A stretch of 64,000 bases of DNA from Nostoc linckia FACHB-104 (GCF_014696615.1 NZ_JACJQJ010000025.1:1-64000), one strand, 5' to 3'. Positions 27,176-35,749 are shown, counted from the stretch's first letter. Numbers and translations: made by a program. Notes: generated by a model from the letters alone, not told the origin.

Positions 27176-27202
27176 GATGCGTTACGCTATCGCTAACGCA
27201 TC
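27176..27202. repeat. 27-bp palindromic repeat (GATGCGTTA...TAACGCATC)
   Basis: Arms GATGCGTTA and TAACGCATC surround a short CGCTATCGC centre, giving a strong hairpin. The same 27 bp occurs in the opposite orientation at 35750-35776. It is an interspersed palindromic repeat. Confidence 0.8.
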
Positions 27203-27264
27203 CTACGTGAATTGCAAAAATCAAATATGAGTCTTATATCGTTTCTTAATCTACCGAATTACAA

Positions 27265-27312
27265 ATAAATTTATCTGCGTCCATCTGCGTCCATCTTCTT
27301 CTATCTGCGGTT
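27265..27312. repeat. ATCTGCGTCC-type repeat abutting STAND gene stop
   Basis: Tandem ATCTGCGTCC units followed by CTATCTGCGGTTAG, a common Nostocales intergenic phrase, end 10 bases before the stop codon of the minus-strand NB-ARC gene. It may mark where the gene was truncated. Confidence 0.6.
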
Positions 27313-27321
27313 AGTATTTTG

Positions 27322-28809
27322 TCAACTTTTGAATAGCAATGCGGTGAGATTACAAGCAATGTAACCAATCGCCCAAGGAGATTTATCCTTCAACAGCAAT
27401 AGTACCTGATTTAGGGTTTCTGGTAGAGCCACACCATACAATCGCCAAAGATTTTCTCGCAGTTGATGCAAAATGCGATCGCCTACAATATCATCACTAC
27501 CAGGGCGCAGTAACCAATGGGTTCGCAAAAGCTGAAAATGATGAATCTCATGAGTCTGCGCTACTTGTTGAATCTCTTTTGCAGCCTGTTCTACCAATTC
27601 ATCGGTGACTATTTTCATCACTAAGGGTTGCAAGGTAAATGAGGCTTCACCCATACCCACCCATTTTTCTAAAAGCGATCGCCTTTCTAATGCCATAATT
27701 GCTTCTAACACCATCGCTGGATCGACGGATATCAGCAAATGAGTTTGCAATCGCGAGAATGATACAGGTTCTTGCCAAATGGCTAGCCAGTAGAGAATAT
27801 CCTGTTTTAATCCCGATAATTGCTGGAACTGCTGTTTCAAGATAAAACGTAAGCGATCGCCAATCACCAGGGTATTCTGACTCAAAAATGCTGTGATATT
27901 CCCCGCAAACACAGACTGAATTAATGGGGTGACAAGTTTCAGCGCTAGGGGATTACCGCGATAAAGTTGAATGAGAGCTGAGATTCCCAGTTGTTTAGAG
28001 GTAAAGCCTCTAGATTGCAATAGTTCTAAAGCATCGGCTTTTGGTAAACCCTTGAGGTTTACACAGCTAACTGTTTGATTGTTGATTTCAATCGCGCTTG
28101 GTTGTTCGCGACTGGTAATCAGAATGCAACTTTGATGGCGATCGCGGCTAATTTTTTGGATAAATTGAATATATTCAGGCTGCGACAAAACCCCATCTAA
28201 GCCATCGAGGATTAGCAGACAGCGACGTTTTTGCAAGTGGTTGAGAAGTTGCACTGTTCCTTGCTGGATATCATGAATCACAGTTTCCTCAAAGTTATGC
28301 ACCAGCGTATCTAGCAGCGATATCAGGGATGGTACAGCAGAAAGCGATCGCCAAATCAAACAATCGAATTTTGACTGCATCCGATCCGCTAAAGCCAGCG
28401 CTAAAGCAGTTTTCCCAATCCCCGCAATTCCAACAATAGTAACTACTTTACACCCACCTAAAATCCATTGCTCTAGCTGCTGCAACTCCTGATTGCGCCC
28501 ATAAAAGCTTTCTACATCAGGTGCATCATGCCAATCAATGTAGGGTTGAGAGAAGTCTGCAATAATTTCCGATTCTAGCCCAGAAGCATCTGCGATCGCA
28601 TTCCAATCGGTAATCCCAACAGCTTCACAAATAGCGATAAAAATTTCGCGTTGAATGCGATCGCCTTGCCAAAATCGACGTAAAGTAGCTCTAGAAGTAT
28701 GGGCATCTTGCCACCATCGCGCCGTACTGGTTTTCGTCCATCCTAGCCGTTGGCGCGCCTTGTCTACAATTATTAATCCTGCCGTCGATGCCCTCAACGA
28801 GTTTGACAT
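27322..28809 (-). CDS. NB-ARC STAND ATPase lacking a sensor domain
   Basis: A 495-aa STAND protein. Residues 1-85 are an N-terminal helical domain with a helix-turn-helix look (TSRATLRRFWQGDRI, FIAICEAVGI), common in cyanobacterial NB-ARC proteins. The ATPase has FYGRNQEL (102-109), the P-loop GIAGIGKT (127-134), Walker B LLILDGLDG and ITSRE, then GLPKADALELL and a winged-helix region. Such proteins normally continue into WD40, TPR or pentapeptide repeats that sense the trigger; this one stops at about the point (AIGYIACNLTALLF) where those repeats usually begin. Interspersed repeat DNA follows within 10 bases. It may be a truncated gene or depend on a separate sensor. Confidence 0.82.
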   Translation of the reverse strand: MSNSLRASTAGLIIVDKARQRLGWTKTSTARWWQDAHTSRATLRRFWQGDRIQREIFIAICEAVGITDWNAIADASGLESEIIADFSQPYIDWHDAPDVESFYGRNQELQQLEQWILGGCKVVTIVGIAGIGKTALALALADRMQSKFDCLIWRSLSAVPSLISLLDTLVHNFEETVIHDIQQGTVQLLNHLQKRRCLLILDGLDGVLSQPEYIQFIQKISRDRHQSCILITSREQPSAIEINNQTVSCVNLKGLPKADALELLQSRGFTSKQLGISALIQLYRGNPLALKLVTPLIQSVFAGNITAFLSQNTLVIGDRLRFILKQQFQQLSGLKQDILYWLAIWQEPVSFSRLQTHLLISVDPAMVLEAIMALERRSLLEKWVGMGEASFTLQPLVMKIVTDELVEQAAKEIQQVAQTHEIHHFQLLRTHWLLRPGSDDIVGDRILHQLRENLWRLYGVALPETLNQVLLLLKDKSPWAIGYIACNLTALLFKS

Positions 28810-29158
28810 ACAATTTTTATATAATGTCTGATAAATTACAGCTTTTTGTAAGTAAATAAAGTAAAAAGCTAGGGCAAAACAATATTTATGTCCCTACAAT
28901 CGACGATAATCTGTACTTTACTAAGTTGCAAACTGCTGTATAAATTTGTAGCGAAGACTTGAATTTTAAATATCCGGGCTAAACTCTTTACCAAGAGAAA
29001 TTAATTTTGTGATGATTTCCTCAATATTATGCTGTTGAATTCGTTAATTAATTAACCCATTAGCAGGAGGTCATCCACCAATAATAATTTTATTCTAATA
29101 ATAGTCAGACCAATACAACATGGCTTGAAGTAGCATTCATGGTAGAGAGGTATAAATC
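28810..29158. other. Divergent promoter region
   Basis: This 349-bp AT-rich spacer between the divergent STAND and small secreted-protein genes holds both promoters. It contains TTAATTAATTAA near 29045 but no clear operator. Confidence 0.4.
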
Positions 29159-29482
29159 ATGTTGAACCTGATATTTATCCGATTTTTGAAAGTAACAGCA
29201 TTGGGGTTTTCAACAGCATTTTTACTAGCTGGTCAAAATGCTGTTAATGCTCAACAAATTCCCAGTTTAACGCCACAACAAGCCCAACGTTTATCTCGTG
29301 ATTTAGTGCCATCTAGTTCTGAACAATTTTTTCGACAAGGACATTATTTGATGGAGAGAGAAATTCAAAATCTCAGGCTAAGGCAATTGGAACCAAGGGA
29401 ACCAGTACTCAAGATAAACTCGATACAACAGGTTAAGAAAGATAATCTACCCAGCAGAAATCCTAATACCCTACCCAATTGA
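29159..29482 (+). CDS. Small secreted protein, unknown
   Basis: A 107-aa protein I do not recognise. Residues 1-31 look like a Sec signal peptide (MLNLIFIRFLKV, a hydrophobic core, then AVNAQ). The mature part is Gln/Arg/Pro-rich, with LTPQQAQRLSRDLVPSSSEQFFRQG and RLRQLEPREPVL, and has no Cys. A strong GAGAGG ribosome site precedes the ATG by eight bases, which supports translation. It probably acts in the periplasm or outer layer. No neighbour indicates a function. Confidence 0.65.
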   Translation: MLNLIFIRFLKVTALGFSTAFLLAGQNAVNAQQIPSLTPQQAQRLSRDLVPSSSEQFFRQGHYLMEREIQNLRLRQLEPREPVLKINSIQQVKKDNLPSRNPNTLPN

Positions 29483-29601
29483 TAATTACAATTTTCAGGG
29501 CTGGATTGGGGATAATTATCAATACTAGGAATATTCCAGGAATTACGCAATTGGCACAAATATTTTCGGGGCGTGGTAGGACTAGCTTGAATGTCATTGG
29601 T

Positions 29602-29628
29602 GGTGCGTTACGGCACGCCTAACGCACC
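29602..29628. repeat. Palindromic repeat GGTGCGTTA...TAACGCACC type
   Basis: Arms GGTGCGTTACG and a matching CTAACGCACC form a hairpin, similar in plan to the 27-bp palindromes at 27176 and 35750 but with GGTGCG instead of GATGCG. It lies in the 307-bp spacer 29483-29789, which also holds the hairpin at 29671-29701 and otherwise nothing clear. Confidence 0.7.
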
Positions 29629-29670
29629 CTACAATTTATTGGCACTTACTAAAGCAAAATTTGCTGTCCA

Positions 29671-29701
29671 GATACCCGACTTTTTGAAAAACTCGGGTAT
29701 C
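29671..29701. terminator. Strong hairpin between convergent genes
   Basis: GATACCCGA and TCGGGTATC are perfect 9-bp arms, extended by TTTTT/AAAAA across a C-C mismatch. Set between the convergent small secreted protein and PIN genes, it may serve as a two-way terminator; its sequence relates to the hairpin at 9081-9107. Confidence 0.55.
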
Positions 29702-29789
29702 TAAATCTCGCTTAAGTCAGTGACATTCCACTATTTTTAATTGGAAGTAACCTAACAGTGCGGAAAATTTTGAATTTTTTGTAGCGGTA

Positions 29790-30242
29790 CTAAATTACTT
29801 TGCCAGCATACATATATTTCATCTCTAAATTTGCCCGTACCCATAAATCTGTCATTGACCAAATCACCACTTTATTTGGTGCGTCTGCAAAGTTATCTGG
29901 TTTGTGGGTAACAATTGCATGAAGAAGGCGATCGCTAACACAAACTAATTCCACAGCAGAGTCAAAGTCTTTCAGGGGTGAAACCCTGGCTTGTTGTAAG
30001 ATGCTATTGTCAACTGGGCAAATTTGGATTTTTTCTTGTAACCAATTAATTACTATCTCAGCAATCTGAGAATTTTGCAGGCGACTAATATAATTGGAAA
30101 TCCTTTGCCAACCGATATCAGTTATATATATTTGCACCAAAGGATGGGCTACATCTAAGAGATTGCTAACATCTTCTACGCAGTTGTAGCGATTCATTAA
30201 AGCTTCTAAGATTAAATCGGCATCAACTAAAATTCTTAGCAC
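29790..30242 (-). CDS. PIN domain protein (orphan)
   Basis: A 150-aa PIN-like nuclease. The N-terminus has the first acidic pair in ILVDADLILEAL (D7, D9), the middle has DFDSAVELVCVSD, and the C-terminal part has AIVTHKPDNFADA, matching the order of acidic residues in PIN domains. Most such proteins are toxins that cut RNA. The start is a GTG at 30242 with an AGGGG site five bases upstream. No antitoxin gene lies next to it on either side, so it may be a solitary or remnant toxin, or a housekeeping PIN protein. Confidence 0.78.
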   Translation of the reverse strand: MLRILVDADLILEALMNRYNCVEDVSNLLDVAHPLVQIYITDIGWQRISNYISRLQNSQIAEIVINWLQEKIQICPVDNSILQQARVSPLKDFDSAVELVCVSDRLLHAIVTHKPDNFADAPNKVVIWSMTDLWVRANLEMKYMYAGKVI

Positions 30243-30352
30243 GTTAACCCCTATTGTAAACTGATAAATTTATTGCCATTGCATGAAATTTGACCGTTGA
30301 ATAGATGCTAAAGGCAAGAACAAGCTGCAACAATCAAAACTTCCTCGTACAG

Positions 30353-30368
30353 GTTGATGTACATCAAC
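30353..30368. promoter_or_regulatory. 16-bp perfect palindrome GTTGATGTACATCAAC
   Basis: A perfect 16-bp palindrome, of operator size, in the spacer 30243-30623, about 110 bases upstream of the PIN start. It could bind a dimeric regulator of the PIN gene. The rest of this 381-bp spacer shows no gene. Confidence 0.4.
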
Positions 30369-30623
30369 AGACTGTTTCCAATGATCCAAAATCATGAAAT
30401 CAGAGCCTTAAGATTTTTGACTTTTGACTTTTAACTTTGGAATTTGTGTGGCGTTAATAGAACAATAGGTGTTATTACAAATAACATTTATGCTCATGAT
30501 GAAAGCAAGAGCAATTTTGTAATAATACCTAAATTGAATGACGAAGAATTCTTTTCAAAGTTCCTAAATAAAATTGCAAATTTAGCAACATTTAGCTGTT
30601 GAAAATTCACAAGAAATTTATTT

Positions 30624-31886
30624 TTAAGGCTTAAGTAATAGATAAAATAATTGTCCATTACTGACTGTCACACCAGCGCGATCGCCTGCTATTTTGCCAG
30701 TACCTAAAAAGTAGTCCACCCTGCCAGGGCCTTTAATTGCCCCACCTGTATCTTGATCTAGTACGTAACGGCTGACAATCCGATGCTCTAATTTACCAGT
30801 ATTATCGGCAAAGGGAAATGAAGCACGAATTAGTGATAAAGCACCAGGGGGCATAAGAGATTTATCTGTAGCAATTGAACGTTCGGCTGTAAGTGGTTGC
30901 CCAATGGAACCCTGTGCAGGTGCGCCTTTGGTTTCTTGAAAAAACACAAAGCTGGGATCGCGAGGAATATATACGTTCAATTCTTGGGGATACTTTTGGA
31001 AATAGTCGAGAATTATAGGCATGGTCATCCCTTGTAACGGTAATTTGCCATCGTTCGCCAATTCTCGCCCAATACTTTTGTAATTATACGCAATGTTGCC
31101 TGCATAACCAATACTTGTTTGAGTACCATCAGTTAGTTGCAATTTTGCAGAACCTTGAATTTGCACCATGTATGGTTCCAGGCGATCGCGAAACCAAAAT
31201 AACTCTAAGCCCCGTAATTTCCCCTTTGTACCTTGCAAACCATCAGCCCCTTCTAATTCCAGGCGTGTAGGATGCGGTAAGCTCCAGGAATCTAAATCGG
31301 GAGGTAACTTATAAACAGGATAGCGGTATTCTGCTGTCGGTAGACGACTAGCAGTATACAATGGCTCATAGTAGGCAGTAAACAAAACTGAACCTTTGCT
31401 ATCCTTACCAATTGACTGATAAAGTACAAACTCCTGAGCTATGGCTGTATGCAATGCAGCTGCGGAATTTGTCGTTAATAGCAGCTGACGGAATCGCATC
31501 AAACTTTTATAAACGCGATCGCGTGTAATTCCTGGTACCTGATAATTTTGATAAGCCGCTTCCGCCCTGGGTGTTTGTAAATAGCGCAGACTGCGATCTA
31601 TCGACTGTAACAGCGCTTTTTTGTGCGCTGGTTGTCCATGTTCAATTTGATAAATCGCCTGATCTATACAGGAAGTATCATCTTCACAGCAAGTAACTGG
31701 TACTCTGGGAATTAATACTGGTAATTTCTGCGGAGAATTGGCGGAAGATGATTCAGGAAGATACCACTTTTTCAGCTGACATTCTGCGGGACTGAGTTTT
31801 AATTGTCCTAAAGAAGCCATCCCCACTAGGAAGGTTAACAGAACAACAGGTAGGCTGAGAGATATAGTTGTAAGTTTATTTAGCAT
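30624..31886 (-). CDS. mltA: Murein transglycosylase A (MltA)
   Basis: A 420-aa lytic transglycosylase that cuts the glycan strand of peptidoglycan and forms a 1,6-anhydro-muramyl end. Residues 1-28 are a signal sequence or anchor (TISLSLPVVLLTFLVGMASL); there is no clear lipobox, unlike E. coli MltA. The MltA core has LFTAYYEPLYTASR, VQGSAKLQLTDG and IGYAGNIAYNYKSIGREL. The C-terminal 3D domain has QDTGGAIKGPGRVDYFLGTG and the catalytic-type Asp in IAGDRAG. Full length for the family. A hairpin of heptamer repeats lies in its upstream region. Confidence 0.94.
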   Translation of the reverse strand: MLNKLTTISLSLPVVLLTFLVGMASLGQLKLSPAECQLKKWYLPESSSANSPQKLPVLIPRVPVTCCEDDTSCIDQAIYQIEHGQPAHKKALLQSIDRSLRYLQTPRAEAAYQNYQVPGITRDRVYKSLMRFRQLLLTTNSAAALHTAIAQEFVLYQSIGKDSKGSVLFTAYYEPLYTASRLPTAEYRYPVYKLPPDLDSWSLPHPTRLELEGADGLQGTKGKLRGLELFWFRDRLEPYMVQIQGSAKLQLTDGTQTSIGYAGNIAYNYKSIGRELANDGKLPLQGMTMPIILDYFQKYPQELNVYIPRDPSFVFFQETKGAPAQGSIGQPLTAERSIATDKSLMPPGALSLIRASFPFADNTGKLEHRIVSRYVLDQDTGGAIKGPGRVDYFLGTGKIAGDRAGVTVSNGQLFYLLLKP

Positions 31887-31936
31887 TAAAAAATAAGAGG
31901 ACTTACGTTAAGTGTCATATTTTTCGCACAGTGGTT

Positions 31937-31992
31937 GTCCAGAGTCAAAAGTCAAAAGTCAAAAGTCCAATTTTTGACCCTTGACTCTGGAC
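31937..31992. repeat. Heptamer-repeat hairpin upstream of mltA
   Basis: GTCCAGAGTCAA and its exact complement TTGACTCTGGAC are 12-bp arms around AAAGTC-type heptamer repeats. It sits 50 bases upstream of mltA. It belongs to the short tandem repeat class also seen near 18345 and 30415. Confidence 0.65.
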
Positions 31993-32236
31993 TTTTGACT
32001 GCCACCGTAGAAAATATATGTGCCAGTTGCGTAATTCCTGAATAAGTTATTTGTCAAGAGTCAACAGCCCAGGCGTAGCCTGTCGTAGACATCGTAGTTC
32101 AATTTGTGGCGATCGCACTTTCTCAACAATAGACTTCTTGCACGAATACAAAACTTACCCTCATCCCCCAGCCTCTTCTCTCGAAATTCGGAGAACTACG
32201 GTGTACACACAAATGCTCTGGCTTCGTTGCCATCTC

Positions 32237-32350
32237 GCCTTGGAATGAATTCCAAGGCTAATAGCTCAAGTCTACTGAAGTAGACTAAGCAGTATATTTC
32301 AGTCCACTTGAGTTGACTTTGACTATTAGCCCGGAACTTCAGTTCTGGGC
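32237..32350. ncRNA. Structured element resembling a non-coding RNA or transposon end
   Basis: Four nested or serial foldbacks occur in 114 bp: GCCTTGGAAT-GA-ATTCCAAGGC (32237-32258), an enclosing stem GGCTAATAG (32256-32264) with CTATTAGCC (32323-32331), an inner hairpin AGTCTACT-GA-AGTAGACT (32269-32286), and a closing hairpin GCCCGGAACT-TC-AGTTCTGGGC (32329-32350). The layout recalls structured repeat elements of cyanobacteria, such as transposon-linked RNAs, but I cannot name a family. The type is a structural guess. It lies in the 669-bp spacer 31887-32555, which otherwise has only an unconvincing 65-codon frame. Confidence 0.45.
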
Positions 32351-32555
32351 GGGATGACGGTTAGGGCGATACTTTGAGTGTCACAAAATTTGAGTCCTTT
32401 AATGCATAGCTTAGGTATTTTTTCGACTTGTGAGCTTCTTTAATGAGTCTTGAATACTCGCTCATGAGTATTTAAATACTCACAATCAGGAATTAGGAAT
32501 TGCAAGGTTGATATTATACTCATAATCGGTGTAATCGGCTGCCTTTCCCCCAATT

Positions 32556-34847
32556 ATGCTCATCATTCCCCGTCACACTAACAAGCTTTCCTTTTTCTTC
32601 CTCTTCTCCTTTACCCTGCTGTTGACACTGCTGCTGTGTTTACCTTGGGTGAGTGCGAAAGAACAGCCGGAGCCAAAAGCATGGCAGATTAACGGCATAG
32701 TAGCTGCCCTTGATGATGGACATGACAAAATCAAGGGATATGCTTTCGATAAATTAGGTAAATATGATCTCAAGGATTTAAAATCTTTGGGGAAGAAACC
32801 AGAGGAAATTACACAGAAAGCTGCCAATATCCTCAAGGATGACAAGATTGACTCCTCTGTTCGTGGCACTGCGGCAGAGGCATTAGGCAACCTGGGGGAG
32901 GCGGCGGCAAAATATGTCCCTGACATCGCCAATATCCTCAAGGATGACAAGATTGACTCCTCTGTTCGTGGCACTGCGGCAGAGGCATTAGGGGAAATTA
33001 GACAACTGAATTTAGCAGAGGTTGTTATAGTTCTAAATTATGTCTACGAGCCAAATCAGGGAAACTTTGGAAGTGATAGAGATAATTTTGAATTTTGGCG
33101 ATTTTGGTCATATTTCCTGGGTGGCGGTACTGAGGAAGTAAAAACCTTACTCACATGGTTAGGTAGACCAAAAACCGTTCCTGATCAATTGACACACCCT
33201 GAAGGTGTGAAAACACTAAAAGTCTTTCGCCAAGCCTGGGAACCCAGTCAGGGGTTAGACGCACTCAGAAAAGATTTAGCACAACAAGTTTCGGAAGTCG
33301 CTGCTAACAAACATATTCCGTGGAAAGCCCAGGATATTAACTTACTGCAAACCCACTACAACAACCTCAAAAAAGTTAACTTTACTCAAGCTAATACTTT
33401 ACAGTCAGTAATCAATAATCTAGAGTTTTGGCAGTGGTTTTTTAAAGCCAGAAACACGATTGTAATTCACATTATCTTTTGGCTTGCCCTCATCTTCGCT
33501 TATCCCAAATTTCCCCAAGTTCAAGCCATCTTCTTCTGGAATCCTTGGGTAAGGCGCATTCTCGGTGTCGGCTATGTCGGCTTTCTCCTCACCTGGTTTC
33601 CTCCATTCCGCCGCAAGTTATTTGAACCTTTCCAGCCTTCCCTTCTCGCCGATGCTGGGTTAGATAATTTTAACCCCCAAGCTTACTTCCCCGACTCCCA
33701 AGTCAAACTTCCCCACACCGAGGAACCCGTAGCCATTACCCAAGTGCTACCCAATATCAAAGGGCAAATCGTCCTCGAAGGCGATTCCGGCTTGGGTAAA
33801 TCGATGTTTCTCCGCCATTTAGTAAAAACCTCACCGCGCCTGGTGGTTTATCTCCCCGCCCGCAAGTGTGACAACGGGGTAATTGAAGCCATTCAAGCCA
33901 AGCTGCACGGACAAGCACAAGATGCTGATTTTCTCAAGAATTTGATTTACAGTGGTGCTTTAGATATCTGCATCGACGGACTCAATGAAGTTACCGCCGA
34001 CACCAGGGCAAAAATTACTCAATTTGTCGAAAGCTACTTCCGGGGTAACATCATCATGACTACCCAGCCCCTAGAGTGGACACCACCCTCAACAGCCAAG
34101 ATATATAAATTACAACCTCTTGAGCAAGCGCAAATTCAGCAATTCTTAATTTCCCGTCAGCCCCGCCTGCCCAAAGATGCCAAAGTTAAAGGTAAGGATT
34201 ACGAGCAAGCCTGCGCTGATTATTTAACTCAAACTCTCAACAACCAGCCATCACCAGAAGAATTAGCCGCAGTTAAAAGGATTCTTTCTAACCCAATGGA
34301 TTTAACTGTTGTAGCGTTGATGCTAGCCCAAGGCGAATACCCAGATTTATTCCACCTGCAACAACAGCAATATAATTTGATAGCAACTGAATACCTGCAA
34401 GAGTGGAAACAGGAATTTCCCCTCAAAAAATTCTCCCAAGCTGTATATGATATGCGGCTGAACGATGAACAAGCCCTACCGGGAGATGAGTTTTACCAAG
34501 TTTTACAGTCTTTAGAAGACGAGAAATATAAAATGGTTGTTAGCCGTCAATGGCAAAACGAAGAAGGCGCAGCCAAGAAAGAATGGTATTTTCGCCACGA
34601 CAAAATCATGGAATTCTTTTTAGTGCAGAACTTTCTCGGTGAGAATGAAGAAGCGGAAAAACGTCTCATCGATCACATGGGCGACCCGCGCTTTCGCGGT
34701 GTATACTTTTTGCTGGCAACCCTACTCCCCTTAGATGCAGCCAAAGAACTGCGGGAGAAAATTATTCAATACGCCGCCGATACCAAAGACCATACAGTAA
34801 GTGATACCTTCGTGCAATTATTGCGCCCCCGTGCTTCCGTAAATTGA
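32556..34847 (+). CDS. HEAT-repeat and NACHT-type STAND membrane ATPase
   Basis: A 763-aa protein. It starts with a signal sequence or anchor (about 10-34), followed by HEAT-like repeats (about 65-150), of which two are identical over 22 residues. A helical region follows, then two membrane segments (about 298-318 and 336-353), and a NACHT-like ATPase with P-loop GDSGLGKS (about 408-415) and Walker B LDICIDGLNE (about 468-477). The C-terminal 200 residues are a helical NACHT-associated domain. STAND proteins act as switches; some NACHT proteins defend against phage, but no effector is visible here, so a role in defence is only possible. The HEAT repeats probably form the sensing or binding surface. 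Confidence 0.82.
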   Translation: MLIIPRHTNKLSFFFLFSFTLLLTLLLCLPWVSAKEQPEPKAWQINGIVAALDDGHDKIKGYAFDKLGKYDLKDLKSLGKKPEEITQKAANILKDDKIDSSVRGTAAEALGNLGEAAAKYVPDIANILKDDKIDSSVRGTAAEALGEIRQLNLAEVVIVLNYVYEPNQGNFGSDRDNFEFWRFWSYFLGGGTEEVKTLLTWLGRPKTVPDQLTHPEGVKTLKVFRQAWEPSQGLDALRKDLAQQVSEVAANKHIPWKAQDINLLQTHYNNLKKVNFTQANTLQSVINNLEFWQWFFKARNTIVIHIIFWLALIFAYPKFPQVQAIFFWNPWVRRILGVGYVGFLLTWFPPFRRKLFEPFQPSLLADAGLDNFNPQAYFPDSQVKLPHTEEPVAITQVLPNIKGQIVLEGDSGLGKSMFLRHLVKTSPRLVVYLPARKCDNGVIEAIQAKLHGQAQDADFLKNLIYSGALDICIDGLNEVTADTRAKITQFVESYFRGNIIMTTQPLEWTPPSTAKIYKLQPLEQAQIQQFLISRQPRLPKDAKVKGKDYEQACADYLTQTLNNQPSPEELAAVKRILSNPMDLTVVALMLAQGEYPDLFHLQQQQYNLIATEYLQEWKQEFPLKKFSQAVYDMRLNDEQALPGDEFYQVLQSLEDEKYKMVVSRQWQNEEGAAKKEWYFRHDKIMEFFLVQNFLGENEEAEKRLIDHMGDPRFRGVYFLLATLLPLDAAKELREKIIQYAADTKDHTVSDTFVQLLRPRASVN
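32823..32992 (+). repeat. Identical 65-bp direct repeats in HEAT coding region
   Basis: 65 bp at 32823-32887 recur without any change at 32928-32992, a period of 105 bp or exactly 35 codons. Perfect DNA identity, including third positions, implies a recent duplication or ongoing gene conversion of a HEAT unit. Confidence 0.95.
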
Positions 34848-35310
34848 TGAATTATTGGAGGTGTAGGTTGGGTTGAGGAACGAAACCCAACAAAGCGGTG
34901 AGAATGTTGGGTTTCGCTATCGCTCTACCCAACCTACAATTATCCTTTACCTCGCGCCCTCATCCCCTAACCCCTTCTCCCGCAGGAGAAGGGGAACTAA
35001 ATCTCTTGCTCCCCTCACCCTGTGGGAGAGGGGCTGGGGGTGAGGGCGAAACCTTGCAACCAAGCGGGTTTCAAGTGAAGTTGACACCACTGAGCCGTAC
35101 CACACTACAACTCATCTTCCCAATCCCAAGTCCCCAATCCCCAGTCCCCAGTCCCCAATCCCTAATCCCCAATCCCACTTTACAATTTCTCCATATTAGG
35201 TACTCATTTTTATATTTTGAGTAAACAAAAAGGCTTGTAACTTTCTCGTTTAGCTGTTTCAAGTAAGCAAAATGCCATTTCACCTACTTAAAAAGCCATT
35301 TCACCTACCC
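34848..35310. other. Repeat-rich intergenic region after STAND gene
   Basis: It contains an inverted pair AACCCAACAAAG / CTACCCAACC around 34868-34940, a CCCCTCACCC / GGGGTGAGGG foldback (about 34960-35045), and a C-rich heptad stretch CCCAGTCC/CCCAATC at 35125-35176. The 108- and 70-codon frames here are made of these repeats and are not genes. Confidence 0.5.
35125..35176 (-). repeat. G-rich heptads on the minus strand
   Basis: Eight or more runs of 3-4 C on the plus strand, spaced by three or four bases (AGT, AAT). They are the complement of the GGGGATT/GGGGACT heptads found after several plus-strand stop codons. Confidence 0.65.
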
Positions 35311-35498
35311 AAAAAGCCTTATTGCCTTCTCATTTTGGTGTTTTCCGCAAGCAAAAAGCCTTATCGCCTACTCAAAAAGCCTTAACGCTTACTCATTTTG
35401 GTAAATCACGCACTCATTTTGGTGTTTTCCGCAGGTAAAAAGCCTTAACGCCTACTCATTTCGGTAAATCGCGCACTCATTTTGGTGTTTTCCGCAAA
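35311..35498. repeat. Tandem array of about 63-bp composite units
   Basis: Units start with AAAAAGCCTTA, continue (A/T)CGCCTACTCATTTTGGT, and end GTGTTTTCCGCA. Two full units (about 35374-35436 and 35437-35498) differ at only a few bases; two shorter, partial units precede them, and degenerate pieces reach back to about 35270. No coding frame is preserved across the array. It lies between the convergent STAND and pxcA genes. Confidence 0.8.
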
Positions 35499-35661
35499 AA
35501 TTTAGGCTATTTACTTGCTAAAAATAGCCATTGCTTTCTCCTTTAAATAGATTCAGCCAGCGTTGTGGCTAATGGCTGACAAAAAAGTGCGATCGCAAAA
35601 ACGAAAATGCGATCGCACCCACTTGTTCTCAAATCAAATTGAATGGTTATCGGACTCATAT

Positions 35662-35747
35662 CAATATTTGTCGGTTCAAGGGAAAAAGGGAAAGAAACAA
35701 CCTTTCACCCTTCACCTTTAACCTTTTCCCCAAAACCAATTTTGAGT
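35662..35747. mobile_element. Truncated relic of the CAATACT miniature element
   Basis: It begins CAATATTTGTCGGTT and keeps the G/A-rich and C/T-rich inner arms and the CCAAAACCAATTTTGAGT block, but it lacks the right inverted repeat. It ends two bases before a 27-bp palindrome. Divergence and loss of one end mark it as older than the copies at 12.7 and 41.6 kb. Confidence 0.65.
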
Positions 35748-35749
35748 AG

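Noticed and set aside
32051-32248. 65-codon open frame
   Set aside because: It runs into the structured element at 32237 and lacks a ribosome site or any recognisable motif.
34898-35283. Two short open frames (108 and 70 codons)
   Set aside because: They translate C-rich and G-rich interspersed repeats, on opposite strands of the same DNA, with no ribosome sites.
35260-35520. CRISPR-like array
   Set aside because: Units are longer than CRISPR repeats, have internal sub-repeats and lack unique spacers; no cas gene is in the window.
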